A stretch of 64,000 nucleotides of DNA from CAYJLF01 sp964371055 (GCA_964371055.1 CAYJLF010000026.1:1-64000), one strand, 5' to 3'. Shown: positions 9,485-17,265, counted from the stretch's first letter. Translations and numbers: made by a program. Notes: generated by a model not told the origin, from the sequence alone.

Positions 9485-10728
9485 CGCCCGCGTCTCCGCA
9501 TCAACGCTTCCACCGGATCGAGGCGGGCGGCCCGGCGCGCGGGGAGACTGCCGAAGGCCAGCCCGACCGCGGCCGAAACCGCAAGCGCGGCGACGACGGC
9601 CCAGAGGGGCGGCTGCACCGGGAAATCAGGCCAGAGCCGCCGCATGACCTGCCCGGCAACGAGGCCGAACGTCAGGCCGAGCACTCCCCCGGCCCCGGAG
9701 ATGAGTGCCGCCTCGGTGAGAAAGACCGCCGTCACCTGCCGGTTCGTGACGCCGATCGCTTTCAGAAGGCCGATCTCCGGGGTGCGCTCCGAGACGGAGA
9801 CCAGCATGACGTTCATGATCCCGATCCCGGCCACGCCGAGGGAGATGGCGGCGATGCCGGCCAGGGCCGCCGTGAGCATGGCGAGAATGCGGTTGAACGT
9901 GGTCAGCACGGCATCCTGCGTCAGGACCGTGACGTCCTCATCGCCGTCGTGGCGCCGCTGCAGGAGCTCGATCACCTCCTGGCGCGCGCGCTCGATCTCG
10001 GCGTGCGCCCGCACTTCCGCCAGCACCCGGACGAGGCTCGGCCGGTTGAACATCCTCATCCCCGTCTCCACCGGGACGTAGACGATCTCGTCCATATTCA
10101 TCCCGACCGACTCGCCGCGCGGAGCGACCACGCCGATGACCCGGAACCGGTACTCTCCGATCCGCACGATCGACCCGAGCGGATTGGCGCGGCCGAAGAG
10201 CTCCTGCTGCACGACGGTGCCCAGGACGCAGACCGGCGCGTCGTTCGTCCCCTCGGGCAGGAATCGTCCGATGCCGACCCGCAATTGCCGGAGACCGAGC
10301 AGATCGCTCGTGGTCCCGGCGATCAGCACATCGCGGCTCCGTTCTCCGTAGGAGACGGGAGCGGTCCCGACCGACAGGGGGGCGACGCGGCGGATGGATG
10401 ACACTTCCCGCCGCATCGCTTCGGTATCCGCCACGGTCAGGTCGTGCGGCGCCGTGTTGACGAAGGGCGCCGCGCCCTGCGTCTCGGTCTTGCCGGGCAG
10501 GATGATGAGCAGGCTCGACCCGAGGGATGCGAACTCGCCCGTGACGAAGAGGCGGGCCCCCTCGCCCAGGCTGGTCAGGAGGATGACCGAAGCGACGCCG
10601 ATCGCCACGCCGAGGAGCGAGAGCGCGGTCCGCAGGCGATGCCCACGCATCCCCCCGGCCGAGAACCGGAGGAGATCGCCGGGCTGAAGCGCGGAAGACT
10701 CCCGATGCCGGTCCTTGCCCGCCATCAC
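9481..10728 (-). CDS. MacB-like ABC transporter permease (first of two)
   Basis: 415-residue permease of the FtsX/MacB family, homologous to its downstream neighbour. It has an N-terminal membrane segment (TALSLLGVAIGVASVILLTSLGEGARL), a periplasmic MacB-PCD type domain of about 230 residues and the C-terminal three-segment FtsX domain (SERTPEIGLLKAIGVTNRQ). The gene overlaps the ATPase gene upstream and the second permease downstream by 4 bases each, so translation is likely coupled. No ATPase domain is fused, unlike E. coli MacB; the nucleotide-binding subunit is the separate gene at 10725-11396. Confidence 0.92.
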   Translation of the reverse strand: MMAGKDRHRESSALQPGDLLRFSAGGMRGHRLRTALSLLGVAIGVASVILLTSLGEGARLFVTGEFASLGSSLLIILPGKTETQGAAPFVNTAPHDLTVADTEAMRREVSSIRRVAPLSVGTAPVSYGERSRDVLIAGTTSDLLGLRQLRVGIGRFLPEGTNDAPVCVLGTVVQQELFGRANPLGSIVRIGEYRFRVIGVVAPRGESVGMNMDEIVYVPVETGMRMFNRPSLVRVLAEVRAHAEIERARQEVIELLQRRHDGDEDVTVLTQDAVLTTFNRILAMLTAALAGIAAISLGVAGIGIMNVMLVSVSERTPEIGLLKAIGVTNRQVTAVFLTEAALISGAGGVLGLTFGLVAGQVMRRLWPDFPVQPPLWAVVAALAVSAAVGLAFGSLPARRAARLDPVEALMRRRGR

Positions 10729-11396
10729 TGCTCATCCGCATCGACGGCGCCGTCAATGAGGCGGATCCGGCGTCGCGCGCGTCCCCCGATCGCGGGATCG
10801 TGGGTCACGACCACCAACGTGAGGCCGTTTCGATTCATCGACTCGAGCAACTCCACGATCTCGGCCCCGGACCGGCTGTCGAGGTTTCCGGTCGGCTCGT
10901 CGGCCAGGAGGACCGAAGGCTTGAGCACCACCGCGCGCGCGATCGCGACGCGCTGCCTCTCTCCACCCGAAAGCTGGTCCGGCCGGTGCGTGGAGCGCGG
11001 CGCCAGGCCCACCATCTCGAGCACGCCCCGGGCGCGGGTGCGCCGCTCCGCCGGATCCACACCGGCGAAGATCATCGGCAGCTCGACGTTCTCCAGGGCC
11101 GTCAGGCGCGGCACGAGGTGGAAGAACTGGAAGACGAATCCGATCTGGTGGCGCCGCACCAGCGAGAGCTCGGTCTCGCCCAGACGCGAGGTCTCGCGGC
11201 CGTCGAGTTCATAGCGGCCCGCCGTCGGGCGGTCCAGACAGCCGAGGATGTTCAGCAAGGTCGACTTGCCCGAGCCGGAGGGACCCATGATGGAGCAGTA
11301 CTCACCGCGGGCGATCTCAAGATCGATCCCCCGTAACGCGTAGACCGGCTGATCACCGACTTCGAAGGTCCGGTCGATGCCGTGAAGCCGGATCAT
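10725..11396 (-). CDS. ABC transporter ATP-binding protein, MacB/LolD type
   Basis: 223-residue ATPase with a complete set of ABC motifs: Walker A GPSGSGKST near residue 40, the Q-loop region around FVFQFFHLVPRLT, signature LSGGERQR, Walker B VLLADEPTGNLD, and the switch histidine in VVVTHD. The sequence belongs to the MacB/LolD group that energises FtsX-type permeases. Its ATG lies within TGATG, overlapping the stop of the adaptor gene by one base, which is strong evidence for a translationally coupled export operon with the two permeases that follow. Confidence 0.95.
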   Translation of the reverse strand: MIRLHGIDRTFEVGDQPVYALRGIDLEIARGEYCSIMGPSGSGKSTLLNILGCLDRPTAGRYELDGRETSRLGETELSLVRRHQIGFVFQFFHLVPRLTALENVELPMIFAGVDPAERRTRARGVLEMVGLAPRSTHRPDQLSGGERQRVAIARAVVLKPSVLLADEPTGNLDSRSGAEIVELLESMNRNGLTLVVVTHDPAIGGRARRRIRLIDGAVDADEQ

Positions 11397-12544
11397 CAGG
11401 GATGGCTTTCCGTCGCGATCACCTTGGCGCCGGCCTTCACCTCCGGCCGGTCGAGCGAGATCACGACCTGATCCCCGACCGAGATCCCTTCGATCACCTC
11501 GGCGTACTCCCAGTTACGCAGGCCGGTCCGCACCTTCACTTCGACCAGCCTCCCTCCCTTCACGACCAGCACCCGGTCCCCCTCGAGCAGCGCATAGCTG
11601 GGAACGCGCAGCGCCTCCTCCCGCGCCTCGAGGATCACCTCGATGTCGGCCGAAAGCCCCGGGAGGAGATTCGGCGGCAGCGACGCGTCGTCGAAGACCG
11701 CCTCGACCGTCAGCGTGCGGTTCTGCTCCTGCCGGGTCTCGACGTAGGAGGAGATGTAGGTCAGCCGCCCGGGGAACTCACGTCCCCGGAAGGCATCCAG
11801 CGTCAGCCGCGCCGGCTGGCCCAGGCGGACCCGCGCCACGTCGACTTCGTCCAAAGGCGCGCTGACGTAGAGAGAGTCGGGCGCCACCAGGTCGATCACC
11901 GGCGGGAGGTAGACGCCAGGCGGCGACGGGCTGATCCACTCGCCGATCTCTCCGGCGATGTCCAGGACGACACCGTCGAACGGGGCGAGCATGCTCGTCT
12001 TGTCCAGCGCGGCCCGTGCGACCTGGACGGCGGCATCGGCCTGCCGCGCCTGTTCCCGGGCCGCCCGGCAGGCGGCCGCCATCGTCTCCGCGCGGGTGCG
12101 CGCCTCCTCCAGCGCCTGGTCCGCCAGCACCTTCTGGCCGGCCAGCGACTCGGCGCGCTGGCGGTCCCGCTCGGCCTGGTCGGCGGCGAGGCAGGCCTGT
12201 TCCGCCACCGCCCGCGCGGCGTGCATCGAGCGCTCGGCCAGGACCACCTGGTGACGGTACTCGGTGTCGTCGATCCGCAGCAGCAGGTCGCCCCGCCGCA
12301 CGCGTGCCCCCTTCTCGACGGGCAACGCCTCGATCAGGCCGGCGATCGCTGGACTCATCCGGGCGCGATAGCGCGACTCCACCGTCCCCGCGCGGGAGTT
12401 CACCACGGTCTCTTCCACCCGTCCCCGATCGATCGTCTGCACGGTGACCGGGATCGGCTTGGGACGAAGCGCGATCAGGATCAGGGCCACCATCCCGGCG
12501 GCCAGAATCCCGATCCAGAGCAGACGCCTGGTTCCACGGCGCAT
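11396..12544 (-). CDS. Periplasmic adaptor (membrane fusion protein), MacA/HlyD type
   Basis: 382 residues from the ATG at 12544, which has a strong aaggagg site; the longer upstream frame has no support. An N-terminal membrane anchor (LLWIGILAAGMVALILIAL) is followed by a biotinyl-lipoyl-like half motif (SPAIAGLIEALPVEKGARVRRGDLLLRID), a long alpha-helical hairpin rich in Ala, Arg, Glu and Gln (about residues 100-190), the second lipoyl half (APFDGVVLDIAGEIGEW) and beta-barrel domains. It is the first gene of the operon and should bridge the inner-membrane ATPase/permease complex to an outer-membrane channel, which is not encoded in this window. Confidence 0.93.
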   Translation of the reverse strand: MRRGTRRLLWIGILAAGMVALILIALRPKPIPVTVQTIDRGRVEETVVNSRAGTVESRYRARMSPAIAGLIEALPVEKGARVRRGDLLLRIDDTEYRHQVVLAERSMHAARAVAEQACLAADQAERDRQRAESLAGQKVLADQALEEARTRAETMAAACRAAREQARQADAAVQVARAALDKTSMLAPFDGVVLDIAGEIGEWISPSPPGVYLPPVIDLVAPDSLYVSAPLDEVDVARVRLGQPARLTLDAFRGREFPGRLTYISSYVETRQEQNRTLTVEAVFDDASLPPNLLPGLSADIEVILEAREEALRVPSYALLEGDRVLVVKGGRLVEVKVRTGLRNWEYAEVIEGISVGDQVVISLDRPEVKAGAKVIATESHP

Positions 12545-12664
12545 CGGACCTCCTTGCGGCGGCAGGATCGGACCCCGGGGGATCGTACACTCGCGGCAGG
12601 CCGCCTGTCTCGATCGGCGGGCTGCATCTGTTCTCACGGCCGGCTGCGACGCTCAGACGTGCTG

Positions 12665-12671
12665 GTTGAAG
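12665..12671 (-). repeat. Half attC-like R-box after the protease fragment
   Basis: On the plus strand this reads gttgaag, one base off GTTRRRY. It lies 13 nt beyond the stop of the protease fragment. The coding-strand context (ttcaaccagcacgtctgagc) resembles the start of the well-formed site at 16517-16584 (ttcaacaagcagttggagc), but no complementary second arm was found, so the site looks degenerate or is a chance match. Confidence 0.35.
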
Positions 12672-12683
12672 AGGAGCCGTCAA

Positions 12684-13112
12684 TCACTCCAGCCGAACGG
12701 GCCGGGGTCGTGCAATGAGCTCTCCGGAGAAACCGGGGCGGTTCAGTCTGCCCCGAAGGCGAATCGGTACCGAAGAGAGGACTGGGGTTATCGAGCCGTC
12801 TGAGTCTACTATCCTCAAGACGAGGGAAGCGGAATCGCCTGCCATATGGTTCAGCACATGTGCAGCCGTGACACAGACCCAGTGATGAGTGGTTGAGTCC
12901 GTTCTCGAGGGGCGCGCCACGAGGAAGCACGTTGCCTGAGTGCGGGCACCAGGATCGGTCGTAGGACCTTCGATCCAGAAGGTCGCCTTCATCAGAGCGG
13001 TGTGTAGCTCCTTCGCGGAGGCTCCCGGATCGGCCGGCGCCGCGCTCAGGAGCGTCAGGCAGTAGGAGACAGAGATGATGAGGAGTCTCCAAGTCGGAAT
13101 CAACACCCTCAC
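12684..13112 (-). pseudogene. Truncated trypsin-like serine protease with signal peptide
   Basis: 142 residues from a GTG at 13112. The N-terminus looks like a signal peptide (LLIISVSYCLTLLSAAPADP). Then comes a start typical of S1-fold proteases, including CFLVARPS and WVCVTAAHVLNH, where TAAH carries the catalytic histidine. The frame stops only about 57 residues after this histidine, so the catalytic aspartate and serine are missing. It therefore looks like a protease whose 3' part was lost, probably when a cassette was cut or rearranged. The frame stays open upstream through a 52-bp repeat to an ATG at 13316 preceded by gggagg; whether that leader is translated is unclear. Confidence 0.5.
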
Positions 13113-13186
13113 CTGCGAACAGGAGATAGCCGCGTTCCGGGTGTTGCGGCTCGCCCGCTCCCCGCACCACGCTGCCGTCTCTCTCT

Positions 13187-13238
13187 CGCTTCCCACCTCT
13201 CCGCCTTTCCGCCCCTGCCGCACCATCGGCCCGAGTCC
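13187..13238 (-). repeat. 52-bp cassette-boundary repeat, copy a
   Basis: One of four related copies (here, 13986-14037, 14756-14807, 17373-17424) sharing, on the plus strand, cgcttcccacctctcc, then a gcccctgccgca core, then gagtcc. In this copy the cagcgttgg segment that forms an attC R-box in the others has decayed to caccatcgg. It lies between the zinc-ribbon protein gene and the protease fragment. Confidence 0.6.
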
Positions 13239-13367
13239 GGCCCTCGTCGCCCCTGCGTCTTCTGGCCCGCCTCCTGACTCAGCGGATCCCTGTACCAGGA
13301 ATCGGATGGTCTCCATGGTCCTCCCTCTCCTGCCAGCCGAGAGAAACATCGATGCGTGCCCAGTCGA

Positions 13368-13952
13368 CTACCGAAGAGCAAGGCCGCATTTCGAGCAAGT
13401 GAATACCGTGTTGGGATTGGCTTCGGCACACTGCGGGCAGGTCCATCTTGCATCGGGATCCTCGGGACTCCAGGCCGCCATCGTGGATGCACTACCCAGG
13501 GTGGCAGCTGGACCACGGCGCCATCGAGACACGGCGGCGGGCGTGTTCGCCTCGAAGAATGCCACGGCTGACGGTCGCGTGAGGAGGTAGGCAAAGACCG
13601 CGTACCACAGACTCTTGATGACCAGGCCGAACGAGCGGCCGCCTAAGAACAGGCCCAACACGACGGTTAGCGGAATGAACCAGAAGAACATCGATCGCGC
13701 CCGGCGACGCCCCCGCAGAATGCCGACAGCGATGAGCACTTGACCGACGTTCCCGACGATGGGCACACCGAGCGTCATCACCGGATATCTCATCTGGACG
13801 CCGGGGCCGTCGACAATCTGTGCTAGGAACTCAAACCAGAAAACGGTTGCCACAGTCGTGGCAATGAGGAGAAACCAGCCGACCACCGCAACACCCCTCG
13901 GCCGTTCTCCCTGCTGCTGACCTGCCGAGTCGGACACGATCTTCCCTCCCAT
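13368..13952 (-). CDS. Membrane protein with C-terminal RanBP2-like zinc finger
   Basis: 194 residues from the ATG at 13952, chosen because the longer frame runs through a repeat. Three or four hydrophobic segments follow a polar N-terminus (VVGWFLLIATTVATVFWFEFLA; VMTLGVPIVGNVGQVLIAVGIL; SMFFWFIPLTVVLGLFLGG; SLWYAVFAYLL). The tail W170-T-C-P-Q-C ... N ... C186-S-K-C189 matches the RanBP2-type zinc finger pattern (W-x-C-x2-C, Asn, C-x2-C). The function is unknown; the zinc module suggests contact with a cytoplasmic protein or RNA. It is the cassette-like gene between repeat copies a and b. Confidence 0.7.
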   Translation of the reverse strand: MGGKIVSDSAGQQQGERPRGVAVVGWFLLIATTVATVFWFEFLAQIVDGPGVQMRYPVMTLGVPIVGNVGQVLIAVGILRGRRRARSMFFWFIPLTVVLGLFLGGRSFGLVIKSLWYAVFAYLLTRPSAVAFFEANTPAAVSRWRRGPAATLGSASTMAAWSPEDPDARWTCPQCAEANPNTVFTCSKCGLALR

Positions 13953-13985
13953 TCGAGATGCCACCTGGAGGCCCGAGAGGCCTCT

Positions 13986-14051
13986 CGCTTCCCACATCTC
14001 CTCCTTCACGCCCCGGCCGCAGCGTTGGGCCGGGCCAACAGCCTGTTGGAC
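13986..14051 (-). repeat. Cassette-boundary repeat copy b with attC-like box
   Basis: Contains the 52-bp repeat (13986-14037) with an inner gttgggc at 14024-14030. A second perfect GTTRRRY box, gttggac, lies at 14045-14051, 21 nt past the stop of the gene ending at 14072. On the coding strand ggtccaacaggctgttgg parallels the first 18 bases of the attC-like site at 16517-16584 (about 14 of 18 identical by hand). The second arm of a full attC is not visible. Confidence 0.5.
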
Positions 14052-14071
14052 CGGCGGCACACGCGTCCGCC

Positions 14072-14665
14072 TCAGAATCGGCCGAGCTTGAAAGCCAGCC
14101 CCAAGGCCGGCCCGTTGATGTCGCTGTTCCGCAGTCCTGGCTGCTCGGCGCCGCTGACCAGCCGGTACGACAGCGCGAGATTCAGATGGAGCCAGGCATT
14201 GACCCGCCGCTCCACGCCTACCGCCGGCTGCAGGAGCAGCAGGAAGTCCGTCTCACCGTGCTGCTCGCCGGTCCTCTCGGGCACGTAGTGGACGGCGGCG
14301 CCGCCCAGAAGGGCGCCCAGCGTCAGGTGCGTCGGAGCCCGGGGGTTCAGGCCATACTCCAGGTCAAACCCAAAGCTCTGAAACTCGATGTCGATCGGGC
14401 CCATGGAGTCCGGCATCGCGCCGTCCGGGGCGTCGATCTCGGTGGTCGTCCCGTGCGCGCTGAAGCCGAGGACGAGAGATGGGCCGATGTTCCAGCCGCC
14501 GCACCCGCCGATCATCACGGCTCCGGCGTCGCCGGCGAGAGTGACCGTGACGACTGGAGCGCCGAAGTGGCCCCTTCCGCCGGCGCTATCTGGCGGTTCC
14601 AGGTCGCCCGCCGAAGCAACGCTCGTACCCAGAGACAGCATGACGCCAATCAACGCGTAGCGCAC
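14072..14665 (-). CDS. Secreted small beta-barrel-like protein
   Basis: 197 residues from a GTG at 14665 with ctcccg-complement Shine-Dalgarno (gggagg) six bases ahead. A signal peptide (YALIGVMLSLGTSVASAG) is followed by alternating hydrophobic/polar strands and Gly-rich turns ending LGLAFKLGRF, where the final Phe fits an outer-membrane barrel. The length suggests an eight-strand barrel or a DUF-type porin-like protein; no family was recognised. It is a cassette-like gene flanked by repeat copies b and c. An upstream in-frame ATG exists but would translate the repeat. Confidence 0.65.
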   Translation of the reverse strand: MRYALIGVMLSLGTSVASAGDLEPPDSAGGRGHFGAPVVTVTLAGDAGAVMIGGCGGWNIGPSLVLGFSAHGTTTEIDAPDGAMPDSMGPIDIEFQSFGFDLEYGLNPRAPTHLTLGALLGGAAVHYVPERTGEQHGETDFLLLLQPAVGVERRVNAWLHLNLALSYRLVSGAEQPGLRNSDINGPALGLAFKLGRF

Positions 14666-14755
14666 GGTGCCCTCCCGAATCCCAGTTCCGGTCTTGCCCT
14701 TCATCGGCTGCTCACACCCTGGGGCATCGCCCCGGTGGCTCGTCCCTCGCGGACG

Positions 14756-14807
14756 CGCTTCCCACCTCTCCTCCTTCAGGCCCCTGCCGCAGCGTTGGAC
14801 CGAGTCC
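14756..14807 (-). repeat. 52-bp cassette-boundary repeat, copy c
   Basis: The clearest copy: plus strand cgcttcccacctctcc ... gcccctgccgcagcgttggac, ending cgagtcc. Its gttggac at 14794-14800 matches GTTRRRY perfectly and lies 13 nt past the stop of the truncated DUF6946-like gene. On the coding strand it starts gtccaacgctgcggcag, an R-box plus L-box arrangement. The complementary second half of an attC site was not found within 140 bases. Confidence 0.6.
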
Positions 14808-14812
14808 ATGAC

Positions 14813-14998
14813 TCATCGCGTCCCCCCTCGGGGCGCCGACGGGAACGGGCTGCGGACAGCCGCCGGCAGCTCGCCCGCCGCTTCCCAGCAATGGGCGAGG
14901 GTGTGGGCCGAGAATCCGGGCTTCCACTGCTTCTCCGGCTCCGCCAGGAACGCCTGCCAGTCGGAGGGGCCGGAGGTCGGGCGGAGAATCTTCTTCAT
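14813..14998 (-). pseudogene. Truncated DUF6946-like gene fragment
   Basis: 61 residues with a strong Shine-Dalgarno (ggaggtcccgcgg before ATG). The first 45 residues (MKKILRPTSGPSDWQAFLAEP, then KQWKPGFSAHTLAHCWEAAGELP) resemble the N-terminus of DUF6946 proteins, which are about 200 residues long and often compared with restriction-endonuclease-like proteins. The reading frame then drifts into an unrelated tail and stops beside repeat copy c, so most of the domain is missing. I interpret it as a 3'-truncated cassette gene. Assignment is from memory of the family pattern and should be treated as probable only. Confidence 0.5.
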
Positions 14999-15020
14999 CC
15001 GCGGGACCTCCGGTCACCTC

Positions 15021-15082
15021 GTTGCTTGTCGGGCGTTGCCGGCGGGCGCGAAGCGCCTGACGGGTGCACGCCCACGTTATCT
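15021..15082 (-). repeat. Possible degenerate attC site after the HEPN-like gene
   Basis: An imperfect palindrome: gggcgttgcc at 15031-15040 pairs with ggtgcacgccc near 15063-15073, around a central 5-bp stem (ggcgc-gaa-gcgcc in the plus sense). The gttatct at 15076-15082 is a two-mismatch GTTRRRY box 35 nt after the gene stop. The opposite R-box is missing. No T-run follows, so a simple terminator is less likely. Confidence 0.35.
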
Positions 15083-15116
15083 GGCCCGTCGCCAAGGGCG
15101 TCTACCCCCGATCTCA

Positions 15117-15707
15117 TCACGTGCCCTCGCCCCTGAGACCGCCCTGCCGGAACGGCTGAATGAAGGCTATCACCTCGCCCTGGTCTGTGGTCTGCTGCAG
15201 GGTCCAGCGGTAGACGGCGAGACCCTTTAGGACGTCGAAGAGAGCCGGAACTGGCTTGAGGACAGCTCGTATCTCCGATGGGTCCAACGAGTCCCAGATC
15301 ACGGAAATCTCGAAGGCGTCCATGGGGTCGCGATGAGCCCCGATCTTGTCACGGATGAACTTGAGATGGCGATGGTGTTGACGCCGCGCTGCACGATACC
15401 CCACGTACGCATCGAGAATAGATGCCCGCTCCGCCGTAGACAGCGGATAGTCAATGGCGCCCTTCATGACGCATTGAACGAACGTGCACAGCTCCTTGTC
15501 CAACGACACCCACTCGGTGACTACGTACTTCAGAAGCAGGCGTCGCTCGAACTCATCCTGGCACCGACCCGCGATGGTAGACAGAGCGGCAATGTCCTGA
15601 TAGGCATACTGGATCCGCATCAGTCTCTGCGCAGCATCGTTCGATGGATGGTAGAGACCTGCTCCGGGGTTGCGGAACGGGTCGAATGTAGGCACTTCGT
15701 AGTTCAT
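15117..15707 (-). CDS. Uncharacterised HEPN-like protein
   Basis: 196 residues, apparently soluble and mostly alpha-helical. A segment near residue 119 reads R-D-K-I-G-A-H, fitting the R-x(4-6)-H signature of HEPN ribonuclease-fold proteins, and the preceding helices (QRLMRIQYAYQDIAALS, RRLLLKYVVTEWVSLDKEL) are consistent with that fold. HEPN proteins are frequent in toxin-antitoxin and anti-phage systems, but the family match is pattern-based. It lies between an attC-like site on its 5' side (15724-15791) and a weaker one on its 3' side, and directly follows the PD-(D/E)xK-like gene in transcription order. Confidence 0.6.
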   Translation of the reverse strand: MNYEVPTFDPFRNPGAGLYHPSNDAAQRLMRIQYAYQDIAALSTIAGRCQDEFERRLLLKYVVTEWVSLDKELCTFVQCVMKGAIDYPLSTAERASILDAYVGYRAARRQHHRHLKFIRDKIGAHRDPMDAFEISVIWDSLDPSEIRAVLKPVPALFDVLKGLAVYRWTLQQTTDQGEVIAFIQPFRQGGLRGEGT

Positions 15708-15723
15708 GAGGCCTCGGCAGAGC

Positions 15724-15791
15724 GGACAACGTCGCGGCTGAGCAGGTGGGGCCGCGCAGTGGACCCGAGCCGCTCGAACGGCTTGTTCGAG
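15724..15791 (-). repeat. attC-like recombination site, 68 bp (site B)
   Basis: Begins 10 nt after the stop of the gene above and ends before the HEPN-like start. Coding strand: R'' ctcgaac, L'' around gccgttcgagcgg, a central ccactgcgcggccc loop, L' ctgctcagccgcg, R' gttgtcc. The two arms pair with one unpaired base in the 5' arm, the hallmark extrahelical base of attC sites. It has exactly the length of site A (16517-16584) and is about 70 percent identical to it by hand alignment. The outer boxes deviate from RYYYAAC/GTTRRRY. Confidence 0.6.
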
Positions 15792-15800
15792 GGCACTCTC

Positions 15801-16502
15801 CTACAACGTGATCGGGTCGTCCGTGATGGCATTCTGACACCCGTTCGCGAGCGCCGCGTACTCGTCCGGAGTCAGTCTAGTGTAGATCGCACACCACACC
15901 GGATGCGTTAGCTCTCCGACAATGTCCATGCAGACTCTCTTTCCGTTCGGCATTTGGAGACCGACCGCCGAACAGCTGGTCGGCTGTCGAAACTGCAGCC
16001 TTTGGTTCACTCCGCGGGCTGGCATCACCGGTGTCGCATAGGGCGAGAGCGGTGCATAATCCAAGAGCGAGTACTGGGTACCATGGCCCTTCGGGACGCT
16101 AATGCATGCTGTGAGGTTGTAGAGGGAAGTGCTCGGCCAGAACAACAGGAAGGCTCTCTTGTTGAATTCCGCGTTCGTGTTGGAGCGCCCCAAGAGCCAG
16201 TTCCAGTCCTTCTGGACTTGTGCCCAGCTAGTCTTATTCGGGAAGGGGTACTTCACCTCAGCCTTGAATACAGGCGCGTCGTTCTTCAGATCTGGCTCAG
16301 TAGTGCCCTGTGCAGCCAGATGGCAGCTGGTTCCGAAATAGGAGGCGAGAGTGGCGCACAGGTCGATCTCGCGAGTGGCTGCGAGGATTGCCTTCCGTTC
16401 TCTCTCGGAACGTCGCTGGCACTGCAGGTAGAAGCCATGGTTGATGCGTAGGGACGCACCGAGCATGTATTCCCACAGTCGGTGTGGCGTCGTGTAGGAC
16501 AT
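15801..16502 (-). CDS. Putative PD-(D/E)xK nuclease-like protein
   Basis: 233 residues, no signal peptide or membrane segment. Around residues 69-84 it reads T-E-P-D-L, nine residues, then A-E-V-K-Y: this spacing fits the PD-(D/E)xK nuclease core (P70-D71, E82-x-K84), with an upstream helix that could supply the first acidic residue. The following segment is rich in aromatic residues. Nothing else is recognised. It is a typical cassette: a single gene bracketed by the attC-like sites A and B, with G+C clearly below that of the surrounding chromosome. Nuclease activity is inferred from one motif only. Confidence 0.6.
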   Translation of the reverse strand: MSYTTPHRLWEYMLGASLRINHGFYLQCQRRSERERKAILAATREIDLCATLASYFGTSCHLAAQGTTEPDLKNDAPVFKAEVKYPFPNKTSWAQVQKDWNWLLGRSNTNAEFNKRAFLLFWPSTSLYNLTACISVPKGHGTQYSLLDYAPLSPYATPVMPARGVNQRLQFRQPTSCSAVGLQMPNGKRVCMDIVGELTHPVWCAIYTRLTPDEYAALANGCQNAITDDPITL

Positions 16503-16516
16503 CTAGCTCCTTATCC

Positions 16517-16584
16517 CTCGAACGCCGCAGTTGAGCAGGCAGGACCGCGCAGCGGGCCTGAGCTGCTCCAACTGCTTGTTGAAC
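16517..16584 (-). repeat. attC-like recombination site, 68 bp (site A)
   Basis: The best attC candidate. Coding strand: R'' gttcaac (perfect RYYYAAC), L'' gcagttg-g-agcag, central hairpin caggcccgc-tgc-gcggtcctg, L' ctgctcaactgc, R' gttcgag. Arms gcagttg/caactgc and agcag/ctgct pair perfectly, leaving a single extrahelical G in the 5' arm, as in folded attC bottom strands. The ctgcgcgg centre is common in environmental attC sites. It starts 25 nt past the stop of the membrane-protein gene and ends 15 nt before the next ATG. Confidence 0.7.
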
Positions 16585-16608
16585 CCGCGCGATACCAAGC
16601 GCCACATG

Positions 16609-17265
16609 CTAGAAACCTGCCCACGCCAATCGTGAAAGACGCATTCTGGCCAGCTCGGTCATTGAGTCAACGGTCCAGCGGGCCATCTTCTGAATCATCA
16701 AGTAGCTGCTCGCGAGATTCGACTCGACGATCTCGCGGTTGATCTCGCTCAGGCCGCTGTCGAATGTGCGATCGAGATACCCCTGGGCGAGGCTGATCTC
16801 ATGATTCAACTCCTCCAGACGCCGAACCACATCGAACCCGCGCCGAAAGAAGAGCCCCCCGAGTCTTGGCAAGCTAGGGAGCGCTGCGACCAGGGCCGGG
16901 GCATGGATTGGTTTGATTCCGAGGCCAACCTCCGGTCTCCACATGGACCGAAGCACCGCTTGCAGCTGATCATCGGGCAAGGCATGAACCCGGCGCAGTG
17001 CCTCGTCCAGCTGAGCATCGCGAAGAGGCCCTGAGTACCTCGCGACGACCTCTCCGTACCACAGGAATGTCGCCCGATCAGCTGTTGCCGTTCGCATGGA
17101 GAGTTTCGTCACGAGAGCAGCCATTCGAATGCAGAGTTCGTCACACTCTGCCACGATGCCAGCGTGGAGCTCGCGTGCTTGGCTACCCTTCTGAAACGCC
17201 CACATTCCGGCCGAACTGGCGAGGCCGAGTGCCCAACCGAGCAGGACAAGCCACACGTCTTCCAT
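16609..17265 (-). CDS. Membrane-anchored protein of unknown function
   Basis: 218 residues from the ATG at 17265 (gaggag ahead); two upstream GTG codons are also possible. One N-terminal transmembrane segment (VWLVLLGWALGLASSAGMWAF) is followed by a charged, predicted alpha-helical cytoplasmic domain with few landmarks. The arrangement resembles the many single-pass unknown proteins found in integron cassettes. Its stop is followed by attC-like site A; on its 5' side lies repeat copy d. No motif suggests an enzymatic activity. Confidence 0.65.
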   Translation of the reverse strand: MEDVWLVLLGWALGLASSAGMWAFQKGSQARELHAGIVAECDELCIRMAALVTKLSMRTATADRATFLWYGEVVARYSGPLRDAQLDEALRRVHALPDDQLQAVLRSMWRPEVGLGIKPIHAPALVAALPSLPRLGGLFFRRGFDVVRRLEELNHEISLAQGYLDRTFDSGLSEINREIVESNLASSYLMIQKMARWTVDSMTELARMRLSRLAWAGF

